A DNA stretch of 50,159 nucleotides, taken from NCBI RefSeq assembly GCF_000337195.1, contig NZ_AOID01000035.1, positions 1 through 50,159 of the forward strand, written 5' to 3'. Position numbers and translations under genes: made by a program. Positions 1 through 7,753 of this stretch are shown here, in pieces. The notes beneath the pieces were generated by a model, which saw nothing but the letters and a program-made list of their open reading frames with translations, was not told the origin of the DNA and did no database searches. Positions within the stretch are counted from its first letter, which is position 1. Each line of letters starts with the position of its first letter. This DNA comes from Natrinema versiforme JCM 10478 (GTDB lineage Archaea > Halobacteriota > Halobacteria > Halobacteriales > Natrialbaceae).

Positions 1-699
1 GATCGTTAGGCCGATCGTCGCGAGGACGGCCACACCCAGATTGAAGCGCCCGCTTCGGTGCTCGAACGACGGGACGAGATCGTCGAGATCGAGATCGAAA
101 TCCGAATCGCGTGCCCGATCCACTCGTCCGTCCGGTTCGTCGCCGCCGTTCGTGGCCGTCGGTCCCGTCCCAGTCCCCGCATCCGGTTCGGCCTCCAGAC
201 CGACGGCCTCCTGTACCTCCTCCGCAAGTAGATACGTCGTTTCGGAACGCCGCTCGCGCCAGAAGATAGCCGTGAGCAGCGGGACGAACAGGGCGAGGAG
301 CGCGGTTCCCTCGAGCGGGCCGATCGTTCCGTCGAGCGACATCGCGAACGCCGGGACGGGGACGAGAACGAGCATGAGCAGATACAGCCGCGGAACGTCT
401 ATCCGAAACGGGACGAGGAGCCCCGCGAGCCCGACGGCAACGGCGAGGACGAACAGCGACTCCCCGAACACCGTTCCGAGCGCGAGGGCCGGGAGTTCGA
501 CGAACGCCGCGGCGATACCGAGGACGGCGTTCTCGAGGTCGACGCCGGCTAACACGACCGCGAGAAAGAAGCCGGAAACCCCGAGCGAGACGGCGCTCTG
601 GGCGACGGCCTCGATGAAGACCTCCACACACCAGATCACCAGCACGACGCCGACGAGAAACAGCCCGACGAGGGCGATCGGGGAGCTCGGAACGACCAT
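1..699 (-). CDS. CaCA-like Na+/Ca2+ exchanger family membrane protein, C-terminus cut by window edge
   Basis: An open minus-strand frame of 233 codons starts at ATG 699 and runs off the left edge without a stop, so the gene is partial. The first ~145 residues are strongly hydrophobic (about five membrane segments), followed by an acidic cytoplasmic-type loop (DLDLDDLVP near residues 200-208) and the start of another membrane segment. It resembles the next gene upstream (775-1878) over the first half: a membrane pair, a short F.VE.PR-type stretch ('IDVPRLYLL' against 'VEVPRDYLL'), then the loop. It is therefore a tandem paralogue of the same exchanger-like family. Canonical GTSLPE alpha-repeat motifs are not seen in the visible part. 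Ion specificity cannot be told. It lies 75 bp downstream of its paralogue and is probably co-transcribed with it. Confidence 0.72.
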   Translation of the reverse strand, partial: MVVPSSPIALVGLFLVGVVLVIWCVEVFIEAVAQSAVSLGVSGFFLAVVLAGVDLENAVLGIAAAFVELPALALGTVFGESLFVLAVAVGLAGLLVPFRIDVPRLYLLMLVLVPVPAFAMSLDGTIGPLEGTALLALFVPLLTAIFWRERRSETTYLLAEEVQEAVGLEAEPDAGTGTGPTATNGGDEPDGRVDRARDSDFDLDLDDLVPSFEHRSGRFNLGVAVLATIGLTI

Positions 700-774
700 G
701 TCCCCGCGTCTACACCGCTATGCTACTTATTAGCAAGCATTGGCGTTCTGGAAAGCGATCGAAGACGTATCCGT

Positions 775-1878
775 TCAGAGCGCTTCGGGAATCGGGATGC
801 CACCGAAGAAGAGGAGCGAGCACAGCCAGTAGGCGACGTAGAGGCCGACGAGCACGTAGCCGTGGCGGCGGCGAATCCGTCCGGTCGAGATGACCACTGC
901 GGCGACGGCCGTGAGGATGGCGACGGCGGGCAGGTGAAAGAACAGGACTTCGCGCGGAATCGTCACGTCGGCGACGTACGTGATGACCCCGACGTTGGCC
1001 GTCACCGAGAAGATGACGCTTCCGATGACGTGGCCGATGCCGATCTCCGGAATCCCGCGTCGGACCGGCTCGATCGTCAACAGCAGGTTCTCGACGGTCA
1101 ACACGAGCGTCAACACCGTCGCGCCGAAGACGGTCTCCTCGATCCCCCACGATTCGATGATCGCCTCCGAGCCCGTCTCGAGGAGCAGCGCGCCGGCCAT
1201 CACGCCGACCAGCGCGACGCCGGCGAACCCGAGCCAGAAGACGCCCTCGTAGCGTCGCTCGGCGACGTAGCGATCTTCGGGGATGTCCTCGAGGACGGTC
1301 CTGCTGTCGACGTCTTCGATGGCGAGTTCGTCGATGGGGACGCCGCCGTCGGCCTCGATTCGCTCCGCGATCTCCGAGTCCCTGAAGACGGGAACGTCGC
1401 GCTGTATCTCTCGGAGCACGATGTAGCCGAAGAGCGCGACGAAAACGCCGGTGAGAACGAGCCCGTGTCCCAGCGTGAGCGTCTCGACGATGACGAACGG
1501 AATCAAAAGCAGCGGAGCGATCGCGAGCAACAGCAGGTAGTCGCGGGGAACCTCGACCGGGAACGGGCTGTAGATCGCCGCGACGGCAAGCGTGATGCCG
1601 GTGATCGCGAGCGCGGTGCCGAGCGCGGTGCCGAGCGCGACCTGCTCGAGTTCGCCGGCACCGAACACGAGCGCGACGACGGTGTCGTCGAATTCGATCC
1701 CGGTGAAGACGATCGCCAGCGCGAATATCGAGACGCCGAGCCCCAGCGCCGCCCGCGTGAGATAGCTGATGAGTTTTTCGACGCTGTAGGTCAGGACGAT
1801 CGCACCGATGGCGAGGACGAGGTACGCGGCCCACAGCCCCTGTGCTTCGACGACGCTCTCGACGGCCGCTTCGATCAT
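775..1878 (-). CDS. Sodium/calcium exchanger (CaCA) family integral membrane protein
   Basis: The protein has 367 residues with about ten to eleven hydrophobic segments and a central hydrophilic loop (roughly residues 150-205), the usual two-half layout of CaCA exchangers. The second half carries an alpha-repeat-like stretch with GHVIGSVIFSVTANVGV, close to the family's G-N-x-x-G-S-N-I pattern. The family's GTSLPE motif is replaced in both halves (FTGIEFDD in the first, LTVENLLLTIE in the second), so transport chemistry may differ. I chose ATG 1878 rather than the longer frame to 2049, which would overlap the ArsR-type gene and add a basic, non-haloarchaeal N-terminus. A TATA-like stretch lies about 30 nt upstream (near 1905-1912). 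A second paralogue follows 75 bp downstream. Confidence 0.75.
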   Translation of the reverse strand: MIEAAVESVVEAQGLWAAYLVLAIGAIVLTYSVEKLISYLTRAALGLGVSIFALAIVFTGIEFDDTVVALVFGAGELEQVALGTALGTALAITGITLAVAAIYSPFPVEVPRDYLLLLAIAPLLLIPFVIVETLTLGHGLVLTGVFVALFGYIVLREIQRDVPVFRDSEIAERIEADGGVPIDELAIEDVDSRTVLEDIPEDRYVAERRYEGVFWLGFAGVALVGVMAGALLLETGSEAIIESWGIEETVFGATVLTLVLTVENLLLTIEPVRRGIPEIGIGHVIGSVIFSVTANVGVITYVADVTIPREVLFFHLPAVAILTAVAAVVISTGRIRRRHGYVLVGLYVAYWLCSLLFFGGIPIPEAL

Positions 1879-1996
1879 GTCCCCGATCCACGGTAGCTGT
1901 TCACATATAGCTAACAGGCCGGGAATGGATTTCCGTGGGAAATGTATACACGCTCGAGCGACCGGAACGCGGTTCCCCGTCGGTGGATGGCTCCGT

Positions 1997-2293
1997 TCAG
2001 TCGCTCGCGAGCCGATCCGTTCCGTCGATGTCGTCGGCCTGGAGAACAAACGTCCGTTCGGGCGGCGGGGTGATCCGTAACTCGACGCTGCGGACGAGTT
2101 CGTAGTACTTCTTGTTCCCGCGCCGGTAGTGTGCGACTAGTCCCGCCTCTTCTAGCGTCGAGAGGTGGTGGACGGCCGTCTTGCCGTCCATCCCGGTCGC
2201 CTCCGCGAGCTCCGAGACGTACATCGGCTCGCGCGAGAGTTCCCTGAGGATGGCGAGGCGCGTCCCGTTGCCCAACGCGTCGAGCAGGTCCAT
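1997..2293 (-). CDS. ArsR-type winged-helix transcriptional regulator
   Basis: This 98-residue DNA-binding protein opens with the ArsR/HTH_20-type pattern: 'LGNGTRLAILRELSREPMY' is helix 1-2, 'VSELAEATGMDGKTAVHHL' the helix-turn-helix with recognition helix, and 'LEEAGLVAHYRRGNKKYYEL' the beta wing (residues about 5-68). The rest is a short acidic tail. There are no cysteine pairs of the kind used by metal-sensing ArsR proteins, so the signal is unknown. It lies 118 bp upstream of the exchanger-like gene on the same strand, and by position it may control that gene or itself; this is inference. Length is typical of single-domain haloarchaeal members. Confidence 0.85.
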   Translation of the reverse strand: MDLLDALGNGTRLAILRELSREPMYVSELAEATGMDGKTAVHHLSTLEEAGLVAHYRRGNKKYYELVRSVELRITPPPERTFVLQADDIDGTDRLASD

Positions 2294-2399
2294 ACCGCTA
2301 GATATCGGGCGCTGTACACAAGAAGGGTTTCGGCGATCAGTCTAGATTCGCGGCTCGAGCCGGCCCCGAAGTCGACGTATCGAACGGCGTGAACGGGGC

Positions 2400-2405
2400 T
2401 TTATC
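2400..2405 (+). promoter_or_regulatory. TATA box for the amphi-Trp gene
   Basis: TTTATC lies about 27 nt before ATG 2430, the spacing that puts transcription start at or next to the start codon (leaderless mRNA). Confidence 0.5.
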
Positions 2406-2429
2406 TCCGTTGCCGTGTCACATAGTCCC

Positions 2430-2732
2430 ATGAGCGACCGCGTCGACTTCCCGGACGAGCGGACCAGCGACCGGCGGACGATCACGAGCGGGTTCTTCGA
2501 ACAGGAGGTGTACCTCTCCCGCGAGGAGACGGCGGCGTTCCTCCACGACCTCGCCGACCAACTCGAGGCCGGGACCTCGTTTACGATCTCCGCATCGGAG
2601 TGGGAGATCCCCTTCGACTACAGCGATCCCGTCGAAGTCGAGGTCGAGTTTTCCGAACAGCGCGAACGCGAACTCGAGATCGAACTCGAGTTCACGGAGC
2701 CGAGCGGGGGTGACGACCTGTCGGTTCGGTAG
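2430..2732 (+). CDS. amphi-Trp domain-containing small protein
   Basis: The protein has 100 residues. It carries the amphi-Trp pattern: an E-x-x-x-S-R-E-E-x-A-x-F-L-x-D-L-A-D-Q-L-E-A-G segment (residues about 27-49), then a W-x-I-P strand ('EWEIPFDYSD') and paired acidic beta strands ('VEVEVEFSEQ', 'ELEIELEF'). In many members the second strand ends in Trp (ELEIELEW); here it is Phe, so only one of the two signature tryptophans remains. The function of this family, common in haloarchaea, is not known. I chose ATG 2430 over GTG 2415 because the TATA box at 2400-2405 fits it and homologues begin at this point. Confidence 0.8.
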   Translation: MSDRVDFPDERTSDRRTITSGFFEQEVYLSREETAAFLHDLADQLEAGTSFTISASEWEIPFDYSDPVEVEVEFSEQRERELEIELEFTEPSGGDDLSVR

Positions 2733-2971
2733 TCCGTCTGGTACCACGACATTCCTCGCCCTCGATCGGTGAGTATCGGCCGTGAAGAGCCGTACCAGTG
2801 TTTTGGCGAGATCGTGAGTGTCCGTGGCGAACGCGACCGGACGATCGATCGTTCGTCGTCGATCTCGTCGGACGGTTCGTTTCCAGCTTCAGCGGACAAT
2901 CTTGGCCATCGTCCTCTTTCCGATCTCCGATTCCGTTGGTTATTATTACCGGCAACCGACCCTTCGAAAGC

Positions 2972-2979
2972 TATTAATA
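2972..2979 (+). promoter_or_regulatory. TATA box for the HalOD1 gene
   Basis: TATTAATA, preceded by a purine-rich BRE-like CGAAAG, is centred about 27 nt before ATG 3003, so the mRNA is probably leaderless. The 270-bp gap before it (2733-3002) shows no convincing gene. Confidence 0.65.
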
Positions 2980-3002
2980 CAGCGGTGTGGCGGTAGATAG
3001 CA

Positions 3003-3257
3003 ATGAATCAATCCCTCGCGGTCGATGCCGACGGGGTACACGAGCGGATCGTTACCGGAGTTGCGGCACTCGAGGGGGTCGATCCGCTCTCGCTCCCGCC
3101 GCTGTTCGACGCGGTCGATCCCGACGCACTCGCGGCTCTCTTCGCGACCACGGAGTCGGGCAGCCCCCGATCCGGCCACGTCGGCTTTACCTACGTCGGC
3201 CATCAGGTGACGATCGAGTTCGACGAGACCGATACGCCCGTCGTGACGATCGATTGA
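3003..3257 (+). CDS. HalOD1 output-domain protein
   Basis: This 84-residue protein matches the haloarchaeal HalOD1 output domain along its whole length: an N-terminal helix ('ERIVTGVAALEGVDPLSLPP'), the D-P-D-A-L-x-x-L-F segment ('VDPDALAALF', about residues 38-47), and a C-terminal beta pair with G-x-V-x-F-x-Y-x-G-x-x-V-T-I ('VGFTYVGHQVTIEF'). The domain is often fused to response regulators; here it stands alone. It probably acts in signalling, but no partner is encoded next to it. The start is supported by the TATA box at 2972-2979. Confidence 0.8.
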   Translation: MNQSLAVDADGVHERIVTGVAALEGVDPLSLPPLFDAVDPDALAALFATTESGSPRSGHVGFTYVGHQVTIEFDETDTPVVTID

Positions 3258-3383
3258 CGGCCCAACCGCCCGACCGGCCCGTCGGCCGTCGATCGGGAGC
3301 GGTCGCCAGTGGGGCGTTCAGCCGGGGCGGTCCGATTTCGTTCGAACGAAGACTAATGCTGGCTCGGCTGATACGTGTCGCCG

Positions 3384-4151
3384 ATGGCAGCACTCGAGCG
3401 GCTTCGCGCGTATCCGGTGAAGGGACTCGACGGGATCGATCTCGAGGCGACTCCAGTGCTCGAGGGCGGGACGATAGCCCACGACAGGGAGTTCGCCCTG
3501 TTCGACGCCGACGGCGACGTTCTCAACGGCAAACGGACCGACCGAGTACACGCTCTCGACACCGATTTCGATCCCGAGACGACCGTCCTCACGGTCGACC
3601 CGCCGGCGGGAGAGACGCGCCGGTTCGATCTCGACGCCGACCGCGAGACCGCCGCGGCGTGGTTCAGCGAGTTCTTCGACGAGGACCTCTCGCTCGAGCG
3701 AGACGCCTCGCTCGGCTTCGTCGACCGGCGCGAGATGGGACCCTCGGTGGTCAGTACGGCGACACTCGAGACCGTCGCGTCGTGGTTCGATGGGATGACC
3801 GTCGAGGGCGCGCGGCGGCGAATGCGGGCGAACATCGAAGTGTCCGGCGTCGCCCCCTTCTGGGAGGACCGGTTCGTCGGCGAAGACGCGCCGGCGTTCG
3901 AGATCGGCGGCGTTCGGCTCGAGGGGATCACGCCCTGTGGCCGCTGTGTCGTTCCCCAACGCGATCCCGATACTGGAGAGCCGATCGCGGAGTTCCGGGA
4001 CCGGTTCATCCAGCAGCGAGAGGAAACGTTCCCCGAGTGGGCCGACGCGGCCGCGTTCGATCACTACTACTCGCTGATGATTATCACGCGCGTCGCAGAA
4101 AGCGACCGCGGGAACACGCTCCGCGTCGGCGAGCCGGTCGAAGTCGTCTAA
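3384..4151 (+). CDS. MOSC domain molybdenum-cofactor oxidoreductase (YcbX/mARC-like)
   Basis: The 255-residue protein begins with the MOSC N-terminal beta-barrel domain ('LERLRAYPVKGLDGIDLEA', DREFAL near residue 34) and continues into a MOSC domain. The segment 'GITPCGRCVVPQRDPDTGE' (residues 181-199) matches the P-x-x-R-C-x-x-x-x-x-D-P-D-T-G motif of mARC and YcbX, in which the Cys after Arg (C188 here) binds molybdenum. 'RMRANIEVSGVAPFWED' matches the cofactor-phosphate binding region. By family it should be a reductase of N-hydroxylated compounds or S-oxides, or a sulfur-carrying MOSC protein; the substrate is unknown. It lacks a fused ferredoxin domain, so an external electron donor would be needed. 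ATG 3384 was preferred to GTG 3375 because the family's conserved part starts there. Confidence 0.85.
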   Translation: MAALERLRAYPVKGLDGIDLEATPVLEGGTIAHDREFALFDADGDVLNGKRTDRVHALDTDFDPETTVLTVDPPAGETRRFDLDADRETAAAWFSEFFDEDLSLERDASLGFVDRREMGPSVVSTATLETVASWFDGMTVEGARRRMRANIEVSGVAPFWEDRFVGEDAPAFEIGGVRLEGITPCGRCVVPQRDPDTGEPIAEFRDRFIQQREETFPEWADAAAFDHYYSLMIITRVAESDRGNTLRVGEPVEVV

Positions 4152-4162
4152 CGGCCCCGTTC

Positions 4163-4492
4163 TCAGTGGTCGATTCCGGGGCGCTGGAACGTCGTTTCGG
4201 CCGTTTCGTTTCCGCGGCGTGGCCCGTTCAACGCGTCCTCGAGTTCCGGTGCGGCGAGTACCTCGTTTCGCTCGGGTTCGTCCGGCCGGCGGAAGTAGTA
4301 GGTGTCCGCACAGCCGGCGACCAGTTCGGAAAGCGGTCGCTCCTCGTCGTGGACGACCGAGACGAGGTCACCCGTCACCGCGATCAGCGCGGCGTCGTCG
4401 GGTTTGTAGAGCGCGTCCCGGAGTTCGCTGACGGTACTGTCGGCCGGTAGCTCGAGGGTAACGCCGTCGACGGTCGTCCATCGCGTTTCCAT
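4163..4492 (-). CDS. Conserved haloarchaeal protein of unknown function, possible beta-grasp fold
   Basis: The protein has 109 residues and no family I recognise with certainty. The N-terminal 75 residues read like a ubiquitin-like/beta-grasp sequence: strand 'WTTVDGVTLELP', turn 'ADSTVSELRDALY', then 'AALIAVTGDLVSVVHDEERP', 'LSELV' and 'DTYYFRRP'. It lacks the C-terminal Gly-Gly of MoaD, ThiS or SAMP proteins and instead has an acidic, probably flexible tail of about 35 residues. It converges on the MOSC gene with an 11-bp gap, so the two ends are close but not co-transcribed. A TATA-like GTATAGAAC about 35 nt upstream (near 4525-4532) supports ATG 4492. Confidence 0.6.
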   Translation of the reverse strand: METRWTTVDGVTLELPADSTVSELRDALYKPDDAALIAVTGDLVSVVHDEERPLSELVAGCADTYYFRRPDEPERNEVLAAPELEDALNGPRRGNETAETTFQRPGIDH

Positions 4493-4663
4493 ATCCCGGG
4501 CTTCGGCCCTGGCGTTCTATACGGTTGTGCCCGCAGACACAGGCCGGCCGCCGGCCCTGATCTGAATAGCGGTCGCTCGCGGCCTTCGTCCCGACGCCGT
4601 CCCGGCGATTACCGCCCGCGGGGCCAGTGCGATAAAGTGGGTTCGCTTGATTGACCAGACGTG

Positions 4664-5461
4664 ATGACCGATCGAAAGGGGGACGCGATCGAGACGCTCG
4701 AGTACGTGGCGCGCTCGCCGAGCCGCGTGCGGATCCTCGAGACGCTGTCCGCGGAGGGTGCCGTTTCCAGAGACGCGTTGCGAGCCGAGGTCGACGTCGT
4801 GCGAACGACGCTACAACGGAACCTCACGGGGTTGATCGAACGAGGGCTGATCCGCGAGCGCGATCGGCGCTACGAACTCACGTCGGCCGGCTCGCTCGCG
4901 ACGGGCGGGCTTTCGACGGCGATCGAGCGGATCGACGCCGCGGAGCGCTTGCGACCGGTGCTCGAGCGGATTCCACCGGCCGAACTCGCCTTCGATCTCG
5001 AGCGGCTGGTCGACGCGACGGTCGTCGAAGCCACCACGGCGAATCCCTACGGCCCGGTTGAGCACCACGCGGCGAGCCTCGCGGACGCGAGACACGCCAG
5101 ACTGGCGTTGCCGGCGGCCGGAGCCGAGCCGATCAAACGGACGCGGGAGGCCGTCGAAGCGGGTGCGGTCTTCGAACTGATCGTCACGGAATCGGTCGCG
5201 GAGACGCTGCGGACGGAGCCGTCGATCGCGGATTCGTTCGCGACGATCGCTGCGTCCGACTCCGTTTCCGTCTCCGTCGTCGAGCGGGGGATTCCGTTCT
5301 ATCTGGGCGTCATCGACGACGCCGTCCAGATCGGCGTGGACGACGACACCGGGCTTCCGACGGCGCTCCTCGAGTCGACCGATGCGCGGGTTCGGGAGTG
5401 GGCGATCGATCGGTTCGACTCCCTCGCAACACAGGCTAGGGCGATCGATTTCGAGGAATAG
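4664..5461 (+). CDS. HTH transcriptional regulator with FilR1-like (DUF1724) C-terminal domain
   Basis: The 265-residue protein has a winged-helix N-terminus ('SPSRVRILETLSAEGAVSRD', recognition helix 'RTTLQRNLTGLIERGLIRER', wing 'YELTSAG', residues about 14-75). A C-terminal sensor-like domain follows, matching the FilR1 middle-domain proteins of archaea ('ELIVTESVAETL', 'SVSVVERGIPFYLGVID', 'VQIGVDDDTGLPTALLES'). Members are one-component regulators of largely unknown targets. ATG 4664 directly follows an in-frame GTG 4661; a leaderless start is likely (GATAAAG near 4631-4637). No operon partner follows: the next 370 bp hold inverted repeats that may be terminators or operators. Confidence 0.8.
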   Translation: MTDRKGDAIETLEYVARSPSRVRILETLSAEGAVSRDALRAEVDVVRTTLQRNLTGLIERGLIRERDRRYELTSAGSLATGGLSTAIERIDAAERLRPVLERIPPAELAFDLERLVDATVVEATTANPYGPVEHHAASLADARHARLALPAAGAEPIKRTREAVEAGAVFELIVTESVAETLRTEPSIADSFATIAASDSVSVSVVERGIPFYLGVIDDAVQIGVDDDTGLPTALLESTDARVREWAIDRFDSLATQARAIDFEE

Positions 5462-5833
5462 CCGTCCGGCGGGCGGGTCGCCCTCGCAGGGTGACGCGTC
5501 GAGCCGACGCGTGCACGCCGTGCACATGCTGTGCGGGGTACACTGATACGGCCTCGCATCGGACAGTACCGATGCGGTAGGTGGTGATTCGCGCGGCGCT
5601 GACGGTCAACGGATGGGGGGAGCATTCGTCGACGGGCCGCGACGCCGACCGCACGACACCGACGCCGGTTCCGGCCTGCCCCGGGACCGCTTTTCGCCTT
5701 CGAGTGGCTCGGCCTCGAGATGTATCTCCGTTCCGCGGGCGTTTGATACAGTTACGAGCACATATCTCCGTCTTTAGGCGCGGGAGGAGGTCAATCAGGA
5801 AACGCTTAGGATGTCGCGTCCGGAACGCAGCAT
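5462..5833. other. Intergenic region with two inverted repeats
   Basis: No convincing gene is seen here; the open frames have arginine/serine-rich shadow composition. Two perfect inverted repeats occur: ACGCGTC (494-500 of the 5 kb block, i.e. 5494-5500) with GACGCGT 5506-5512, and CGCATCGG 5555-5562 with CCGATGCG 5569-5576. Either could be a terminator hairpin or a regulator operator. The downstream DUF5795-like gene has a weak TATA-like GCTTAGGA near 5800-5808. Confidence 0.5.
5555..5576. repeat. Perfect 8-bp inverted repeat
   Basis: CGCATCGG and CCGATGCG are separated by ACAGTA. It lies about 95 bp after the FilR1-like regulator gene. It could form a hairpin or bind a dimeric regulator; there is no T-tract after it, which argues against a simple terminator. 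Confidence 0.55.
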
Positions 5834-6061
5834 GTGAGCGAGAACCGAGTCGTTCAGGGGCGAATGGTCACAGCCGAAAAACTCGCGGAACTGGTCGAGG
5901 GCGACTCCGTGATGGAAGTCGATTCGATCGTCGAGGCCGACGAGGAGTGTCCGGACTGTGGCGGGAACGTACTGAAAGTGGTGTACATGCCGTCGGTTAC
6001 CGAACTCGTGACCGGCTGGAAGTGCCAAGACTGCGACTGGAGCGAGGACGATCGGGACTGA
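5834..6061 (+). CDS. DUF5795-like small zinc-ribbon protein
   Basis: The 75-residue protein has an N-terminal segment 'ENRVVQGRMVTAEKLAELVE' and a zinc ribbon made of C-P-D-C (residues 39-42) and C-Q-D-C (residues 64-67), with 'YMPSVTELVTGWKC' between. This agrees with a small family conserved across haloarchaea (DUF5795, from memory). Function is unknown; a role in nucleic-acid binding is only a guess. Translation must begin at GTG 5834, because the ATG two bases earlier (5832) is in another frame and hits TGA at once. Confidence 0.75.
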   Translation: MSENRVVQGRMVTAEKLAELVEGDSVMEVDSIVEADEECPDCGGNVLKVVYMPSVTELVTGWKCQDCDWSEDDRD

Positions 6062-6151
6062 GCCCGTGACTGCGCGGTTGACGGCCACTGCGGCCATCGA
6101 CACGTTTCGGCTCCGATAGCTATCGTCTCGTCTCGAAAACCAGGTCGGTCG

Positions 6152-6388
6152 TTACTGATCAGTAGTTGCGAGTCCCGAGACCGGGGACGCGCCCGCGACG
6201 ATCGCCCCGGTCGAGAGAATCGCGGCCGAGAGGGCGACGAAGTCCCCGCTCGGCGAGTAGCCAGCCAGTCCCGCGCCCGTCTGCACGATGAACATGGTAA
6301 CGAAGAAACTGAGGACGGCGAAGACGAGCATGACCAAGGCCGTGATGATACTTGCGGCTAAGACGCCGAAGGAATCGAGTACACTCAT
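6152..6388 (-). CDS. Small membrane protein of unknown function
   Basis: The protein has 78 residues with two predicted membrane helices: about residues 8-37 ('LAASIITALVMLVFAVLSFF') and 49-70 ('DFVALSAAILSTGAIVAG'). The hydrophilic 'GLAGYSPSGD' lies between. It is of a type found across haloarchaea without known function. ATG 6388 is supported by an AT-rich promoter: the minus-strand sequence ATATTTATTCGG (about 6415-6425) lies 27-37 nt upstream. It is followed and preceded by genes on the same strand (UbiA upstream), but the 105-bp spacing and own promoter suggest separate transcription. Confidence 0.7.
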   Translation of the reverse strand: MSVLDSFGVLAASIITALVMLVFAVLSFFVTMFIVQTGAGLAGYSPSGDFVALSAAILSTGAIVAGASPVSGLATTDQ

Positions 6389-6493
6389 CGTCTTTTTTGA
6401 GAATTATGGCAACCGAATAAATATTCGGAAGGGGATATCGGGTCGGCCGAGTTACCCGCGACTCGAGCGTGGTCGTTTCGACCGGCCGGGAAG

Positions 6494-7366
6494 TCACCAC
6501 ACCAGCCACTCGAGGGCGACCACGAGGGCGGCGAGGAAGACGTGTTCGCCGTCGACGACGAAGCCGTAGTACAGCGGGCCGCGGTCGGGGGTCGCGAAGG
6601 GGATGTACGCACAGACGTAGGCGTTCATCGCGAGTACGACGAGGAACTCGTCCGGGAGCACGCCGGCACCGACGAGGGCGATGACCGCCGCGGCGACGGC
6701 GACGGTCGAACACAGCGACAGGAGTCTGGTCCACCGCGGCCCGAACAGGTTGGGGACCGTCGGAATCCCTTCCGCGCGGTCGCCCTCGATGTCCTTGATA
6801 TCGAAGATCGCCGCGGCGATGGTGATCATCGTCGTGATGTAGGCAAAGAGGAACAGGATCTCGAGGGAGTACAACCGGCCGTAGTAGTAGCCGACGCCGA
6901 GCGGGATCGCGCCCCACGCGAGGCCGACGACGAGGTTCTTCACGAGGAAGACCCGTTTGACGCCGCCGACGGAGTACAGGAGGACGACGGCGAGCGGGAG
7001 GAGCATGTACGCCGCGCCGGGCAGGCCGAGCGCGACGGCGACGCCGATCGCGGCGACGTAGAGTCCGATCCCGAGCGCGAGCCAGAGTCGGCCATAGCGT
7101 TTCGTAAACGCCGCGCGCCGCGGGACGTTTTGCTCGTCTTCCTCGAGGTCGGTAAACCGGTTGACCGTGTAGACGAACATCGTCGCCGCGAAGACGATAA
7201 ACAGCGGCAGGGCCTCGAGGGGGAGCGCCGCGAGCACCACGGTCGTGACGACGACGCTGACCGTGGCCAGCGAGATGAAGAGGTTGCTGTGAACGAGCAA
7301 TCGGAGGGCGGCTTTCACCGATGACACCCAACCCGAGGATCGGTGCGTTGCGGTGGGGTTCGTCAC
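6494..7366 (-). CDS. UbiA family prenyltransferase
   Basis: An integral membrane prenyltransferase of about 290 residues with eight to nine hydrophobic segments. The two Asp-rich prenyl-diphosphate/Mg2+ motifs are both present: 'NRFTDLEED' (residues 69-77, N-x-x-x-D type) and 'DIKDIEGD' (residues 189-196, D-x-x-D-x-x-x-D type). Substrates of haloarchaeal UbiA members include glycerol-lipid, menaquinone and carotenoid precursors; which one applies here cannot be told. The start is uncertain: GTG 7366 is favoured, GTG 7327 is possible, and the open frame back to 7639 adds a basic, unlikely N-terminus. No ATG is near. It is divergent from sucC across a 387-bp region. Confidence 0.85.
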   Translation of the reverse strand: MTNPTATHRSSGWVSSVKAALRLLVHSNLFISLATVSVVVTTVVLAALPLEALPLFIVFAATMFVYTVNRFTDLEEDEQNVPRRAAFTKRYGRLWLALGIGLYVAAIGVAVALGLPGAAYMLLPLAVVLLYSVGGVKRVFLVKNLVVGLAWGAIPLGVGYYYGRLYSLEILFLFAYITTMITIAAAIFDIKDIEGDRAEGIPTVPNLFGPRWTRLLSLCSTVAVAAAVIALVGAGVLPDEFLVVLAMNAYVCAYIPFATPDRGPLYYGFVVDGEHVFLAALVVALEWLVW

Positions 7367-7753
7367 AGCGGGTGCGCCTCGTGGCAGTAGTAGGGAGAGG
7401 CGACGTTTGAATGCTGTGTCGGACGGTTCCAATCGCCTCGGACTCGAGACCGAACGGGGCACGGGAGAAACTGAAAAACGGATGCCACATTCCGACCGAA
7501 ATCCGGGCTGTGAGCCGGACAGCCGGATTTCGATCCACTGGAAAATCGATGACTCATCGCGACGATTCGGGCTCGAGTTCGGACGTGCGGGTAGGTCACA
7601 CCCACCTTCGCTTGAAAACCCACAGAAAGACGGTGACACGGAAAACGGTACGCTGGTGACGAACCCGGTCGAGTCGATACACGTCGATGGATATCACGTG
7701 ACGAGCGGAAACTGGCAGGATTTAAGCAAGGGCGGAACGGCCGTTCACATGGC
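7367..7753. other. Divergent intergenic region between the UbiA gene and sucC
   Basis: No gene is supported: open frames on both strands are Arg/Ser-rich shadows. The sucC promoter is at the right end. I see no repeats of note. Confidence 0.5.
7721..7726 (+). promoter_or_regulatory. TATA-like box for sucCD
   Basis: TTTAAG after a purine-rich GGCAGGA lies about 30 nt before ATG 7754, consistent with a leaderless or very short-leader sucCD transcript. An ATG at 7749 is followed at once by TGA in its own frame. Confidence 0.5.

Noticed and set aside
862-1896. A 344-codon plus-strand frame opposite the exchanger-like gene
   Set aside because: It is the antisense shadow of the real membrane-protein gene; its charge pattern mirrors the GC-rich codons and it has no motif.
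2769-2996. A 75-codon plus frame before the HalOD1 gene
   Set aside because: It crosses the HalOD1 promoter and reads as a shadow; no motif.
5581-6069. A 162-codon plus frame over the DUF5795-like gene
   Set aside because: It is Arg/Ser-rich and unlike haloarchaeal proteins; the zinc-ribbon frame at 5834 fits far better.
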